The translations under genes were made by a program, and so were the position numbers. The notes under the pieces were generated by a model, which was not told where the DNA came from, ran no database searches, and saw nothing but the letters and a program-made list of their open reading frames with translations. A DNA stretch of 64,000 nucleotides from Rhodophyticola porphyridii (GTDB lineage: Bacteria > Pseudomonadota > Alphaproteobacteria > Rhodobacterales > Rhodobacteraceae): contig NZ_RCNT01000002.1 of NCBI RefSeq assembly GCF_003688285.1, positions 248,001-312,000 on the forward strand, written 5' to 3'. Numbering within the stretch: the stretch's first letter is position 1; the number at the start of each line of letters is the position of its first letter. Of this stretch, positions 36,538-44,825 are shown in pieces.

Positions 36538-37788
36538 ATGCCGGCACCCGGCGAGAACATGAAGATCAATGGCGAGCGCTTGTGGGAGTCGCTGATGGAG
36601 ATGGCCCGGATCGGCCCGGGTGTCGCGGGGGGCAACAACCGGCAGACCCTGACCGATGAAGATGCCGAGGGGCGGGCCCTGTTCCAGAGCTGGTGCGAGC
36701 AGGCGGGCTGCGCCATGGGGCTGGACCAGATGGGCAACATGTTCGCCATGCGCCAAGGGACGGACCCCGACGCGCTGCCGGTTTATGTCGGCTCTCATCT
36801 CGATACGCAGCCGACCGGCGGGAAGTATGATGGGGTTCTGGGTGTGCTGGGCGGGCTGGAGATCATCCGGTCGCTCAACGATCTGGGCATCAAGACCAGG
36901 CACCCGATCGTGGTAACGAACTGGACCAACGAGGAAGGTACGCGCTATGCGCCCGCCATGCTCTCTTCGGGCGTGTTCGCAGGTGTGCATACCCAGGACT
37001 GGGCCTATGAGCGCGAGGATGCGAAGGGTCTGAAATTCGGCTCTGAGCTGGAACGGATCGGCTGGAAGGGCGAGGAAGAGGTGGGCGCCCGGAAAATGCA
37101 CGCCTTTTTCGAGCTGCATATCGAACAGGGGCCGATCCTTGAGGCGGAGGGCAAACAAATCGGTGTGGTGACCCACGGGCAGGGTCTCAGCTGGACACAG
37201 GTGACGATCACCGGAAAGGACAGCCATACCGGCTCCACACCGATGCCGATGCGCAAGAACGCGGGCCTCGGCATGGCCCGTGTGCTGGAACTGGTGGACG
37301 AAATCGCCTGGAGCCATGCGCCCCATGCGGTGGGCGCGGCGGGTCATATCGATGTCTATCCCAACTCCCGCAACGTGATCCCCGGCAAGGTCGTGTTCAC
37401 GGTTGATTTCCGATCCCCGGAGCTGGCGGTGATCGAGGACATGGAAAACCGCCTGAAGGCGGGTGGGTCGGAAATATGCAAGGATATGGGCCTTGAGATC
37501 GCGTTCGAGAAGGTTGGAGGGTTCGATCCGGTCAAGTTCGACGAGGATTGCGTGGCCGCCGTGCGGGGCGCGGCGGAGCGGTTGGGCTATTCCCACCGGG
37601 ATCTGATCTCCGGCGCGGGCCATGATGCCTGCTGGATCAACAAGGTGGCGCCCACTGCGATGGTGATGTGCCCCTGCGTTGACGGGCTTAGCCATAACGA
37701 GGCAGAAGAGATCAGCCCGGAATGGGCGGCGGCCGGAGCGAATGTGCTGTTCCATGCCGTTGTCGAAACAGCTCAGATAGTGGAGTGA
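36538..37788 (+). CDS. hydC: N-carbamoyl-beta-alanine amidohydrolase (beta-ureidopropionase type)
   Basis: Hydrolyses N-carbamoyl-beta-alanine to beta-alanine, CO2 and ammonia, the third step of reductive pyrimidine breakdown. The 416-residue M20-like metalloenzyme (AllC/HyuC family) has zinc ligands in VGSHLDTQPTGGKYDGVLG (His87, Asp98), NWTNEEGTRYAPAM (Glu132/133), HIEQGPILE, the dimer-domain GKDSHTGSTPMPMRKNA and SRNVIPGKVVFTVDFRSPE, and the last ligand in GLSHNEAEEISPEWAAAGANVL. It lies between the aminotransferase and hydA, in the order expected for the pathway. Confidence 0.92.
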   Translation: MPAPGENMKINGERLWESLMEMARIGPGVAGGNNRQTLTDEDAEGRALFQSWCEQAGCAMGLDQMGNMFAMRQGTDPDALPVYVGSHLDTQPTGGKYDGVLGVLGGLEIIRSLNDLGIKTRHPIVVTNWTNEEGTRYAPAMLSSGVFAGVHTQDWAYEREDAKGLKFGSELERIGWKGEEEVGARKMHAFFELHIEQGPILEAEGKQIGVVTHGQGLSWTQVTITGKDSHTGSTPMPMRKNAGLGMARVLELVDEIAWSHAPHAVGAAGHIDVYPNSRNVIPGKVVFTVDFRSPELAVIEDMENRLKAGGSEICKDMGLEIAFEKVGGFDPVKFDEDCVAAVRGAAERLGYSHRDLISGAGHDACWINKVAPTAMVMCPCVDGLSHNEAEEISPEWAAAGANVLFHAVVETAQIVE

Positions 37789-37793
37789 AGAGA

Positions 37794-38045
37794 TTGAAGA
37801 AATTGCTTGTCCTTGGCGGGTTTCTTGCGCTGGCCGCCTGCGAACCGGCCCCGCCCGCGGATCCGAACGCCCCGTCCGTCCAGTTTTCCGAACAGACGCT
37901 GGCGTTGCTGCCGCCGGGGCAGGATCTGACCAATGTGATTTTGCAGGACGACAATTGCTATTGGTATCTGCATCGCGGACCGGTGGAGGACACGTATATT
38001 CCCCTGCTGACACGCCAGGGGCGCGGGATCTGCACGCAAGGGTAA
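37794..38045 (+). CDS. Small lipoprotein between hydC and hydA
   Basis: An 83-residue predicted lipoprotein: MKKLLVLGGFLALAACEP with the lipidated Cys16, then about 65 mature residues with DDNCYWYLHRGP and GRGICTQG. The start is inferred to be TTG at 37794, because GGAG lies eight bases upstream and the signal sequence begins right there; a GTG at 37785 overlapping the hydC stop is the alternative. Short spacing on both sides puts it in the pyrimidine operon. No family is recognised. It is the second small exported protein in this locus. Confidence 0.7.
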   Translation: MKKLLVLGGFLALAACEPAPPADPNAPSVQFSEQTLALLPPGQDLTNVILQDDNCYWYLHRGPVEDTYIPLLTRQGRGICTQG

Positions 38046-38069
38046 GGCCGACATGAGGGGAGAGATGAC

Positions 38070-39533
38070 ATGGGCAAGGTGATCAAGGGCGGAACCGTCG
38101 TGACCGCGGACCGCCAGTTCAAGGCGGATGTGCGGATCGAGGGGGAGAAGATCGCCGAGATTGGCGAGAACCTGTCAGCCGATGAGGTGATCGACGCCGA
38201 AGGCGCCTATGTCATTCCTGGCGGCATCGACCCGCATACCCATCTGGAAATGCCCTTCATGGGCACGACCGCGGCGGAGACCTTTGAAAGCGGCACCTTC
38301 GCGGCGGCTGCGGGCGGCACCACGATGCTGGTGGATTTCTGCCTGCCGGGGGAGGATGGCAGCCTGCTGTCGGCGCTGGACGACTGGGACCGGAAATCGA
38401 AGGACCAGATCTGCGTCGACATCTCCTATCACATGGCAATCACCGACTGGAACGAGCGTATTTTCAATGAGATGGAGACCGTTGTTAACGAACGCGGCGT
38501 GAACACGTTCAAGCATTTCATGGCCTATAAGGGCGCATTGATGGTGGAGGATGACGAGATGTATGCCTCCTTCAAACGCTGCGCCGAGTTGGGGGCACTG
38601 CCGCTGGTCCATGCGGAAAACGGCGATATCGTGCAGGAGCTGCAGCAGAAGTATCTGGCCGAAGGGATCACCGGACCGGAGGGCCATGCCTATTCCCGCC
38701 CGCCCGAGGTGGAGGGCGAGGCGGCCAACCGCGCGATCATGATCGCCGACGCGGCCGGCACGCCTCTCTACATCGTCCATGTGTCCTGCGAGCAGGCGCA
38801 TGAAGCGATCCGGCGGGCGCGGCAGAAGGGGATGCGGGTCTATGGCGAGCCGCTGATCCAGCACCTGACCCTCGACGAAAGCGAATACTTCAACAAGGAT
38901 TGGCAATATGCGGCGCGCCGCGTGATGTCGCCTCCCTTCCGCTCGAAAGAGCATCAGGACGGGCTTTGGAACGGGCTGGCGGCGGGCTCGTTGCAGGTGG
39001 TGGCCACCGATCACGCGGCCTTCACCGATGAGCAAAAGCGCATGGGGCTGGACAATTTTACCACCATCCCGAACGGGACCGGCGGGCTGGAAGAGCGGAT
39101 GGCGATGCTCTGGACCAAGGGTGTCGAGACGGGCCGGCTGACGCCTGAGGAGTTCGTGGCGGTGACGTCGTCGAATATCGCCAAGATCCTGAATATCTAT
39201 CCGATGAAGGGCGCGTTGGTGCCCGGCGCGGATGCGGATGTGGTGGTCTGGGATCCGGGCATAAGCAAGGAAATCCATGTCAGCACCCAGAAATCCATTA
39301 TTGATTACAATGTGTTCGAGGGTATGGAGGTGACGGCGCAGCCGCGCTACACGCTCTCCCGCGGCGATGTGGTCTGGGCCTATGGGCAGAACAGCCAGCC
39401 CCAGCCGGGGCGCGGAAGATTCGTGAAGCGCAAGCCCTATGCCAGCGCGTCGAAGGCGCTGTCGAAGTGGAAATCGCTGAACACGCCCCGCAAGATCGAG
39501 CGTAATCCGCTGAACATTCCGAGCGGGGTGTGA
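38070..39533 (+). CDS. hydA: Dihydropyrimidinase
   Basis: Opens dihydrouracil or dihydrothymine to the N-carbamoyl beta-amino acid. The 487-residue amidohydrolase has the di-zinc motif PGGIDPHTHLEMPF (His56, His58), the carboxylated lysine in FKHFMAYKG (Lys154), HAENGD, PLYIVHVSCEQAH, ATDHAAFTDEQKRMG and the fold-closing LVPGADADVVVWDP. Length and motifs are those of dihydropyrimidinase rather than allantoinase. The stop and the ATG of the ABC ATPase share one base, so the importer is coupled to the catabolic genes. Confidence 0.95.
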   Translation: MGKVIKGGTVVTADRQFKADVRIEGEKIAEIGENLSADEVIDAEGAYVIPGGIDPHTHLEMPFMGTTAAETFESGTFAAAAGGTTMLVDFCLPGEDGSLLSALDDWDRKSKDQICVDISYHMAITDWNERIFNEMETVVNERGVNTFKHFMAYKGALMVEDDEMYASFKRCAELGALPLVHAENGDIVQELQQKYLAEGITGPEGHAYSRPPEVEGEAANRAIMIADAAGTPLYIVHVSCEQAHEAIRRARQKGMRVYGEPLIQHLTLDESEYFNKDWQYAARRVMSPPFRSKEHQDGLWNGLAAGSLQVVATDHAAFTDEQKRMGLDNFTTIPNGTGGLEERMAMLWTKGVETGRLTPEEFVAVTSSNIAKILNIYPMKGALVPGADADVVVWDPGISKEIHVSTQKSIIDYNVFEGMEVTAQPRYTLSRGDVVWAYGQNSQPQPGRGRFVKRKPYASASKALSKWKSLNTPRKIERNPLNIPSGV

Positions 39534-40354
39534 TGGCGGGAGATCCGGAATATCGGATGGCAGATCCCGCCACCCAACCTCCTGTCATCGAAGCGAAAAA
39601 CCTCGATTTGACGTTTCAGACGAACGATGGGCCTGTCCATGCGCTGAAAGACGTCAGTCTTCAGATCGACAAGGGCGATTTCGTCAGCTTCATCGGTCCC
39701 TCCGGCTGTGGCAAAACCACCTTTCTGCGGGTCATCGCGGCGCTGGAGCATCCCACGGGCGGCGCGATCACCGTCAATGGCATGACGCCGGACGAGGCGC
39801 GGCGAAACAGGGCCTATGGCTATGTGTTCCAGGCCGCCGGCCTCTACCCGTGGCGGACCATCGAGAAGAATGTAAAGCTGCCGTTGGAAATCATGGGGTT
39901 CAGCCGCGCAGAGCAGGAAGAGCGGGTCAGGAACGTCCTGCAACTGGTTGATCTGGAAGGATTTGGGAAGAAGTACCCGTGGCAGTTGTCGGGCGGTATG
40001 CAGCAGCGGGCCTCCATCGCGCGGGCGCTGGCCTTCGATGCCGACCTGCTGCTGATGGACGAACCCTTCGGGGCGCTGGACGAGATCGTGCGCGACCATT
40101 TGAACGAGCAATTGCTGAAGCTTTGGGCGCGGACGGAGAAGACCATCGGTTTCGTCACCCATTCGATCCCGGAGGCGGTCTATCTCTCCACCAGAATCGT
40201 CGTGATGTCGCCGCGCCCGGGCCGGATCACCGACGTGATCGAAAACGATCTGCCGAAGGAGCGCCCGCTCGACATCCGCGATACGCCGGAGTTTCTGGAG
40301 ATCGCGCACCGGGTGCGTGAGGGGCTGCGCGCGGGGCATGCCTATGATGACTGA
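39533..40354 (+). CDS. ABC transporter ATPase (SsuB/TauB/ThiZ type)
   Basis: The 273-residue ATPase of an NMT1/THI5-type importer. Walker A is FIGPSGCGKTTFLRVIA, the Q-loop YGYVFQAAGLYPWRT, the signature LSGGMQQRASIARAL, Walker B LLLMDEPFGALDEIVR and the switch GFVTHSIPEAVYLS, the pattern of nitrate/sulfonate/pyrimidine-precursor systems. The start shares a base with the hydA stop; an internal ATG eight codons later is possible. Its last codons overlap the acetyltransferase gene. The genetic coupling suggests that the substrate is a pyrimidine or a degradation intermediate. Confidence 0.92.
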   Translation: MAGDPEYRMADPATQPPVIEAKNLDLTFQTNDGPVHALKDVSLQIDKGDFVSFIGPSGCGKTTFLRVIAALEHPTGGAITVNGMTPDEARRNRAYGYVFQAAGLYPWRTIEKNVKLPLEIMGFSRAEQEERVRNVLQLVDLEGFGKKYPWQLSGGMQQRASIARALAFDADLLLMDEPFGALDEIVRDHLNEQLLKLWARTEKTIGFVTHSIPEAVYLSTRIVVMSPRPGRITDVIENDLPKERPLDIRDTPEFLEIAHRVREGLRAGHAYDD

Positions 40355-40802
40355 CACGGCGATCAGGCAGGATGTTCGGCCTGGCCGACGCGAGGATGCG
40401 GTGGCCTGCGCCGATATCCTGAATGGCTGGATCGACGACCGGGATTGGATGCCCCGGGTGCATACGGCCGATGAGGTGCGCGATTTCTATCGCGACTTCG
40501 TCTTTGAGCAGCGGAGGGTCTGGGTAACCGGCGACCCGATCCACGGGTTTCTGGCGATGGACGAGGACGACGATCTTGTGACCGCACTCTATGTCGCCAA
40601 GCCGGGGCTGGGTATCGGCCGGGGGCTGCTGAACGTCGCGAAGGACGGGCGCGACAGGCTGAAGTTGTGGACCTTCGTCGCCAATCGCGGCGCGCGGAAT
40701 TTCTACACCCGGGAGGGATTTCGCGAGATCCGCCAGACCGACGGCGATAATGAAGAGGGTCTTCCGGACGTTCTGCTCAGATGGGAAAGGGCCGGCCGAT
40801 GA
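40347..40802 (+). CDS. GNAT-like acetyltransferase embedded in the ABC operon
   Basis: A 151-residue GNAT-fold protein: RQDVRPGRREDAVACADILNGW, RRVWVTGDPIHGFLAMDEDD, TALYVAKPGLGIGRGLLNVAKD (acetyl-CoA loop, shortened) and WTFVANRGARNFYTREGFRE. Its ATG lies inside the end of the ATPase gene and its stop overlaps the permease ATG (ATGA), so all three are translated together. An acetyltransferase between an ABC ATPase and its permease is unusual. The substrate is unknown; acetylation of an imported compound or of a toxic amine intermediate is only a guess. Confidence 0.82.
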   Translation: MTDTAIRQDVRPGRREDAVACADILNGWIDDRDWMPRVHTADEVRDFYRDFVFEQRRVWVTGDPIHGFLAMDEDDDLVTALYVAKPGLGIGRGLLNVAKDGRDRLKLWTFVANRGARNFYTREGFREIRQTDGDNEEGLPDVLLRWERAGR

Positions 40803-41764
40803 CCGACATGTCCCGGACCGGCGCGATGCGCGCAGGCCTGGGCGGGGGCCTGATGCGGGGTATGGCCGGGACGGTTCATCACGTGATGCCGATCCTTGCG
40901 GTTCTCGGGGTGATCGTGGCGCTCTGGTACGCGGCGAGCGTGGGGATGAACCGGGCCTGGACGCTGGATCAGGCAGAGCGCGCAGGCGAGGAACTGAGTG
41001 CAGGCGAGGTGATCGCCGACGCGATGAACCAGGAGCGGCCCGTGCTGCCGACGCCGCATCAGGTCTTCGCCGAATTGTGGGAGACGACGGCGGGGGAGCC
41101 GGTGATGCGCGAGCGCCGTGGCGAGCTGCGCGGCAACCCGCGGTCGTTGTTTTTCCACGCCTATCAGACGCTGGCGCCGACCCTGCTTGGCTTCCTGTTC
41201 GGCACGACACTGGGCATTCTGCTGGCGATCGGGATCGTTCACAACCGGGCGATGGATATGAGCGTGATGCCCTGGGCTATCGCCTCCCAGACCATCCCGA
41301 TCCTTGCGATCGCGCCGATGGTGATCGTGGTCCTGAACTCGATCGGGATCGAGGGGCTGCTGCCGAAATCGCTGATCTCGGCCTACCTGAGTTTCTTCCC
41401 CGTGGTGGTGGGCATGGTCAAAGGGCTGCGCAGCCCCGGCGCGATGGACATGGATCTGCTAAAAACCTATTCGGCGGGCACCTTGGCCACATTGCTGAAA
41501 CTGCGGCTGCCGGCCTCGGTGCCCTATCTCTTCACCTCGTTGAAGGTTGCCATTGCCGCGGCGCTTGTGGGCGCGATTGTCGCCGAATTGCCGACGGGCG
41601 CGCGGTTCGGGCTGGGCGCAAGGCTGCTCACGGGAAGCTATTACGGGCAGACCATCCAGATCTGGTCGGCCCTGTTCATGGCGGCGATCTGCGCGGCGGC
41701 GCTGGTGGCGCTGATTGGCCTTGCGGAACGTGTGACGCTGAAACGCATGGGATTGGCACGATGA
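40799..41764 (+). CDS. ABC transporter permease 1
   Basis: A 321-residue inner-membrane permease of the BPD type with about six or seven helices. The first is at HVMPILAVLGVIVALWYAASV. A long periplasmic segment follows (QAERAGEELSAGEVIADAM), then TLAPTLLGFLFGTTLGILLA. The cytoplasmic EAA loop that docks the ATPase is MDMDLLKTYSAGTLATLLKLRLP. The ATG overlaps the acetyltransferase stop and the gene's own stop overlaps the second permease ATG, both by four bases. Confidence 0.9.
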   Translation: MTDMSRTGAMRAGLGGGLMRGMAGTVHHVMPILAVLGVIVALWYAASVGMNRAWTLDQAERAGEELSAGEVIADAMNQERPVLPTPHQVFAELWETTAGEPVMRERRGELRGNPRSLFFHAYQTLAPTLLGFLFGTTLGILLAIGIVHNRAMDMSVMPWAIASQTIPILAIAPMVIVVLNSIGIEGLLPKSLISAYLSFFPVVVGMVKGLRSPGAMDMDLLKTYSAGTLATLLKLRLPASVPYLFTSLKVAIAAALVGAIVAELPTGARFGLGARLLTGSYYGQTIQIWSALFMAAICAAALVALIGLAERVTLKRMGLAR

Positions 41765-42669
41765 CCGCGTTCTGGCGCAGCCCATGGCTCGGCCCCTCCG
41801 TCGCGCTTCTGGTCGTTCTGGCGGGTTTTGCCGCCGATCAGGGCCTTGGCCTGATCCTCGCGGTCTGGCTGGCGGCATGGGGGATCAACATCTGGCTGTC
41901 CAACTCGGGCCGCGCGATTGGCGGCTTTGTGGTACCGATCCTCTTCGGCGCGACATTGCTGGTACTCTGGGAACTGGCCGTCCGGCTTTACGAGGTTTCG
42001 CCCGTCATCCTGCCTGCGCCATCGGCGATCTGGGCGCGGCTGATCACCTCCACCGACACGCTTTGGGCGGATTTCGTGCAGACCATCGTGAAGGGCGCGA
42101 TGTCGGGATATGTGATGGGCTGCGCAGCGGCCTTCGCGGTGGCGCTGGCGGTGGATCGTTCGCCCTTTCTGCAACGGGGCCTGCTGCCGGTGGGCAATTT
42201 CATCGCCGCCCTGCCGATTGTGGGGACCGCGCCGATCCTGGTCATGTGGTACGGCTTCGGCTGGCAATCGAAGGCCGCCGTGGTGGTGGTGATGGTGTTC
42301 TTTCCGATGCTGGTCAACACGGTGCAGGGCTTGAAGGCGTCCGAGGTGATGCAGCGCGATCTGATGCGGACCTATGCGGCCAGTTATTGGCAGACCCTGT
42401 TCAAACTGCGCCTGCCCGCCGCTTTGCCGTTCATCTTCAACGGGTTGAAAATCTGCACAACCCTTGCGCTGATCGGGGCGATTGTGGCGGAATTTTTCGG
42501 CTCCCCGACGGTCGGGATGGGCTTTCGGATAAAGATTGAGGTGGGCCGGCTGGCCATGGATATGGTCTGGTCATCGATCGTGGTTGCGGCCCTGGCCGGC
42601 ACCGGGCTTTACGGGTTGATGGCCATGCTGGAGAGAAAGCTGACATTCTGGCATCCGTCGCAGCGGTAA
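41761..42669 (+). CDS. ABC transporter permease 2
   Basis: A 302-residue second permease. It has two extra N-terminal helices (GPSVALLVVLAGFAAD, GLILAVWLAAWGINIWL) before the standard core, whose EAA loop reads MQRDLMRTYAASYWQTLFKLRLP. The next segment, LIGAIVAEFFGSPTVGMGF, is typical of SsuC/ThiX permeases. Together with the first permease it would make a heterodimeric channel. It overlaps its upstream partner by four bases, and 35 bases separate it from the substrate-binding protein gene. Confidence 0.9.
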   Translation: MTAFWRSPWLGPSVALLVVLAGFAADQGLGLILAVWLAAWGINIWLSNSGRAIGGFVVPILFGATLLVLWELAVRLYEVSPVILPAPSAIWARLITSTDTLWADFVQTIVKGAMSGYVMGCAAAFAVALAVDRSPFLQRGLLPVGNFIAALPIVGTAPILVMWYGFGWQSKAAVVVVMVFFPMLVNTVQGLKASEVMQRDLMRTYAASYWQTLFKLRLPAALPFIFNGLKICTTLALIGAIVAEFFGSPTVGMGFRIKIEVGRLAMDMVWSSIVVAALAGTGLYGLMAMLERKLTFWHPSQR

Positions 42670-42704
42670 CGAAACAACAAACGAACCAACTTGGAGGGAA
42701 GAAA

Positions 42705-43688
42705 ATGAAACATCTGATGACATCCGCGCTTGCGCTGGGGCTGGCGACCGGCGCAGCCGTCGCCGATGAGGTGACGTTGCAGTTGCAGTGGGTCACCCAG
42801 GCGCAGTTCGCGGGCTATTACGTGGCGCTTGAGAACGGCTATTACGAGGCCGAGGGCCTGGACGTGACGATCCAGCCCGGTGGTCCCGATATCGCGCCGC
42901 CGCAGGTTCTGGCCGGCGGCGGGGCCGATGTGATGCTGAACTGGATGCCATCGGCGCTGGCCGCGCGGGAGCGGGGCCTGCCGGTGGTGAACATCGCGCA
43001 GCCTTTCGCCTCCTCCGGCCTGATGCTGACCTGCTGGGCCGATACCGGCATCACCGAACCCGCGGATCTGGCCGGGCGGACCATTGGCGTCTGGTTCTTC
43101 GGCAACGAATATCCGTTTCTCAGCTGGATGAGCCAGCTGGGCATCCCGACCGATGGCGGCGAGAACGGTGTGACGGTGCTGCAGCAGGGGTTCAACGTCG
43201 ACCCGCTGTTGCAGCGGCAGGCCGATTGCATCTCCACGATGACCTATAACGAATACTGGCAGGTGATCGACGCGGGCGTGTCACCGGACGATCTGATCAC
43301 GTTCAAATACGAGGATCAGGGTGTCGCGACGCTGGAAGACGGGATGTGGGTTCTGGAAGAGAACCTTGAGGACCCGGAGTTCGTCGACCGGATGGTGCGT
43401 TTCGTGCGCGCCTCCATGGAGGGGTGGAAATGGGCCGAGGAAAACCCCGATGAGGCGGCGCTGATCGTGTTGGACTACGACGAGACTGGCGCCCAGACCG
43501 AGGAGCACCAGACCCGGATGATGGGGGAGGTGGCGTTGCTGACCGCGGGCTCCAACGGCGCGCTGGACGTGGCCGCCTATGAGCGGACGGTGGCGACCCT
43601 GCTTGCCGGCGGATCCGACCCGGTCATCACGGCCGAGCCCGAGGGCGCATGGACCCACATGATCACCGATCAGGCATTGAGCGAGTAG
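42705..43688 (+). CDS. ABC transporter substrate-binding protein (NMT1/THI5-like)
   Basis: A 327-residue periplasmic binding protein with signal peptide MKHLMTSALALGLATGAAVA. The mature start VTLQLQWVTQAQFAGYYVALE and the run GYYEAEGLDVTIQPGGPDI are the hallmark of the THI5/NMT1 group that binds pyrimidine-like and related ligands. Later come AGRTIGVWFFGNEYPFLSWM and QADCISTMTYNEYWQVIDAG. Given the operon, uracil, thymine or a dihydropyrimidine is a more likely ligand than the thiamin precursor HMP, but that is inference. A strong terminator follows. Confidence 0.92.
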   Translation: MKHLMTSALALGLATGAAVADEVTLQLQWVTQAQFAGYYVALENGYYEAEGLDVTIQPGGPDIAPPQVLAGGGADVMLNWMPSALAARERGLPVVNIAQPFASSGLMLTCWADTGITEPADLAGRTIGVWFFGNEYPFLSWMSQLGIPTDGGENGVTVLQQGFNVDPLLQRQADCISTMTYNEYWQVIDAGVSPDDLITFKYEDQGVATLEDGMWVLEENLEDPEFVDRMVRFVRASMEGWKWAEENPDEAALIVLDYDETGAQTEEHQTRMMGEVALLTAGSNGALDVAAYERTVATLLAGGSDPVITAEPEGAWTHMITDQALSE

Positions 43689-43709
43689 ATCTTTCGCAGG
43701 GTGACACGC

Positions 43710-43738
43710 GGGCGCGGCCTTCGGGCCGCGCCCTTTTT
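43710..43738 (+). terminator. Intrinsic terminator with UUCG loop after the pyrimidine/ABC operon
   Basis: A ten-base-pair perfect GC stem (GGGCGCGGCC / GGCCGCGCCC) closed by a TTCG tetraloop and followed by TTTTT. It lies 22 bases after the substrate-binding protein stop and ends the nine-gene transcript. Confidence 0.93.
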
Positions 43739-43827
43739 CATACAAATTCGCCGATTTGATGCGCCTGCGATGAACCGGTTCGGCACCGGCGGCCACCTTA
43801 GTCCTGACAGAGCGAGAAAGACGGCGG

Positions 43828-44385
43828 ATGCGACAGGCAGGTCGGATATTGGAGGAGATGCTGGTTGCCCGCGCGCAGCAGGGTGACCGGGCGGCCCTTT
43901 CGCAGATCGCCGATCTGCGCGGCCCGCGCCTGTTGGCCCATGCGGTGCGGTTGCTGGGCGACCGGGAGATGGCGCGCGATGTGGTGCAGGAGGCCTGGGT
44001 GGAGATCCTGCGCGGCCTGCCGCGACTGCGCGACCCGGTGGCTTTTCCGGCCTGGGCCACGCGGATCGTGACGCGCAGGGTGGCCCGGCAGATCAGGCGC
44101 CAGATCGCCTCCCGCGAGACATTGCGCGCTGCCGCGGCCGAACTGCCGGTGGCAACGCCCGAGGCCGGCCCCGATGCGTCGGATGCCAGGGCGGTGCGCG
44201 GGGCGGTTGCCGCCCTGCCGCCGGATCATGCCGCCACGGTTGCGCTGTTCTATTTGGAAGACATGAGCGTGGCCGAGGTCGCCGTGGCGCTGGATATCCC
44301 GCATGGCACCGTCAAATCCCGGCTTATGCATGCGCGCTTGAAACTGAGAGAGGCGTTGAAAGGAGACTGCGATGAGCAAGCTTGA
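43828..44385 (+). CDS. ECF-type RNA polymerase sigma factor
   Basis: A 185-residue sigma-70-family protein with regions 2 and 4 only. Region 2 is LLAHAVRLLGDREMARDVVQEAWVEI with the core-binding DVVQEAW, and region 4 has ALPPDHAATVALFYLEDMSVAEVAVALDIPHGTVKSRLMHARLKLRE (helix-turn-helix). An alternative ATG at 43858 would trim ten residues. Its 3' end overlaps the next gene by 14 bases, so the small membrane protein there is its likely partner. The regulon cannot be read from the window. Confidence 0.9.
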   Translation: MRQAGRILEEMLVARAQQGDRAALSQIADLRGPRLLAHAVRLLGDREMARDVVQEAWVEILRGLPRLRDPVAFPAWATRIVTRRVARQIRRQIASRETLRAAAAELPVATPEAGPDASDARAVRGAVAALPPDHAATVALFYLEDMSVAEVAVALDIPHGTVKSRLMHARLKLREALKGDCDEQA

Positions 44386-44734
44386 CCAACTGATCGAAGA
44401 GGCTCTGAGAGCCGAGGATCGCGCGATCCTCGACGCCACCGAAGAGCAGGGCTGGTTCCAGCTTGGGCTGGCGCAGTTCCGGGGCAAACTGGGCTGGGTC
44501 ACTTGGGTGGTCATGGTGATCCAGATCATCCTGTTCGCCCTGGGCACCTATTGCGCGATCCGGTTCTTCGGGGCCGCCGATGCACTTGGCGCTCTGAGAT
44601 GGGGCCTGCCGGGTGCCGTATTACTGCTGATGGCGTTGCAGATGAAGCTGAGCCTGATGCCGCAGATTCAGGCGGACCGGATCCTGCGCGAGTTGAAACG
44701 GACACAGCTGATGCTGGCAGAACGGCACCGTTGA
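44372..44734 (+). CDS. Small membrane protein coupled to the ECF sigma factor
   Basis: A 120-residue protein with a soluble N-terminus (MSKLDQLIEEALRAEDRAIL), two hydrophobic helices (VTWVVMVIQIILFALGTYCAI; LRWGLPGAVLLLMALQMKL) and a basic C-terminal helix. It lacks the HxxxCxxC zinc motif of classical anti-sigma factors. The 14-base overlap with the sigma gene suggests translational coupling and perhaps a non-classical anti-sigma role. The family is not recognised with confidence. Confidence 0.75.
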   Translation: MSKLDQLIEEALRAEDRAILDATEEQGWFQLGLAQFRGKLGWVTWVVMVIQIILFALGTYCAIRFFGAADALGALRWGLPGAVLLLMALQMKLSLMPQIQADRILRELKRTQLMLAERHR

Positions 44735-44759
44735 TCCGCGGTTGGCGTGCAGCACAGGC

Positions 44760-44787
44760 ACACCCCGCCCGGCAGGGCCGGGGGTGT
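44760..44787. terminator. GC hairpin between convergent genes
   Basis: ACACCCC pairs with GGGGTGT around an inner GCCC/GGGC stem with a two-base bulge. It lies between the ends of the sigma-linked membrane protein and the convergent Pro-rich gene. No T run follows, so function as a terminator is uncertain. Confidence 0.35.
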
Positions 44788-44825
44788 CTGCAGATGCGAT
44801 GCGGCAAGTGGCTGCGCGCGCAGGA

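Noticed and set aside
35113-38013. A 966-codon open frame antisense to the aminotransferase and hydC
   Set aside because: It spans two well-supported genes and the RutR-side promoter, and its translation lacks any conserved motif.
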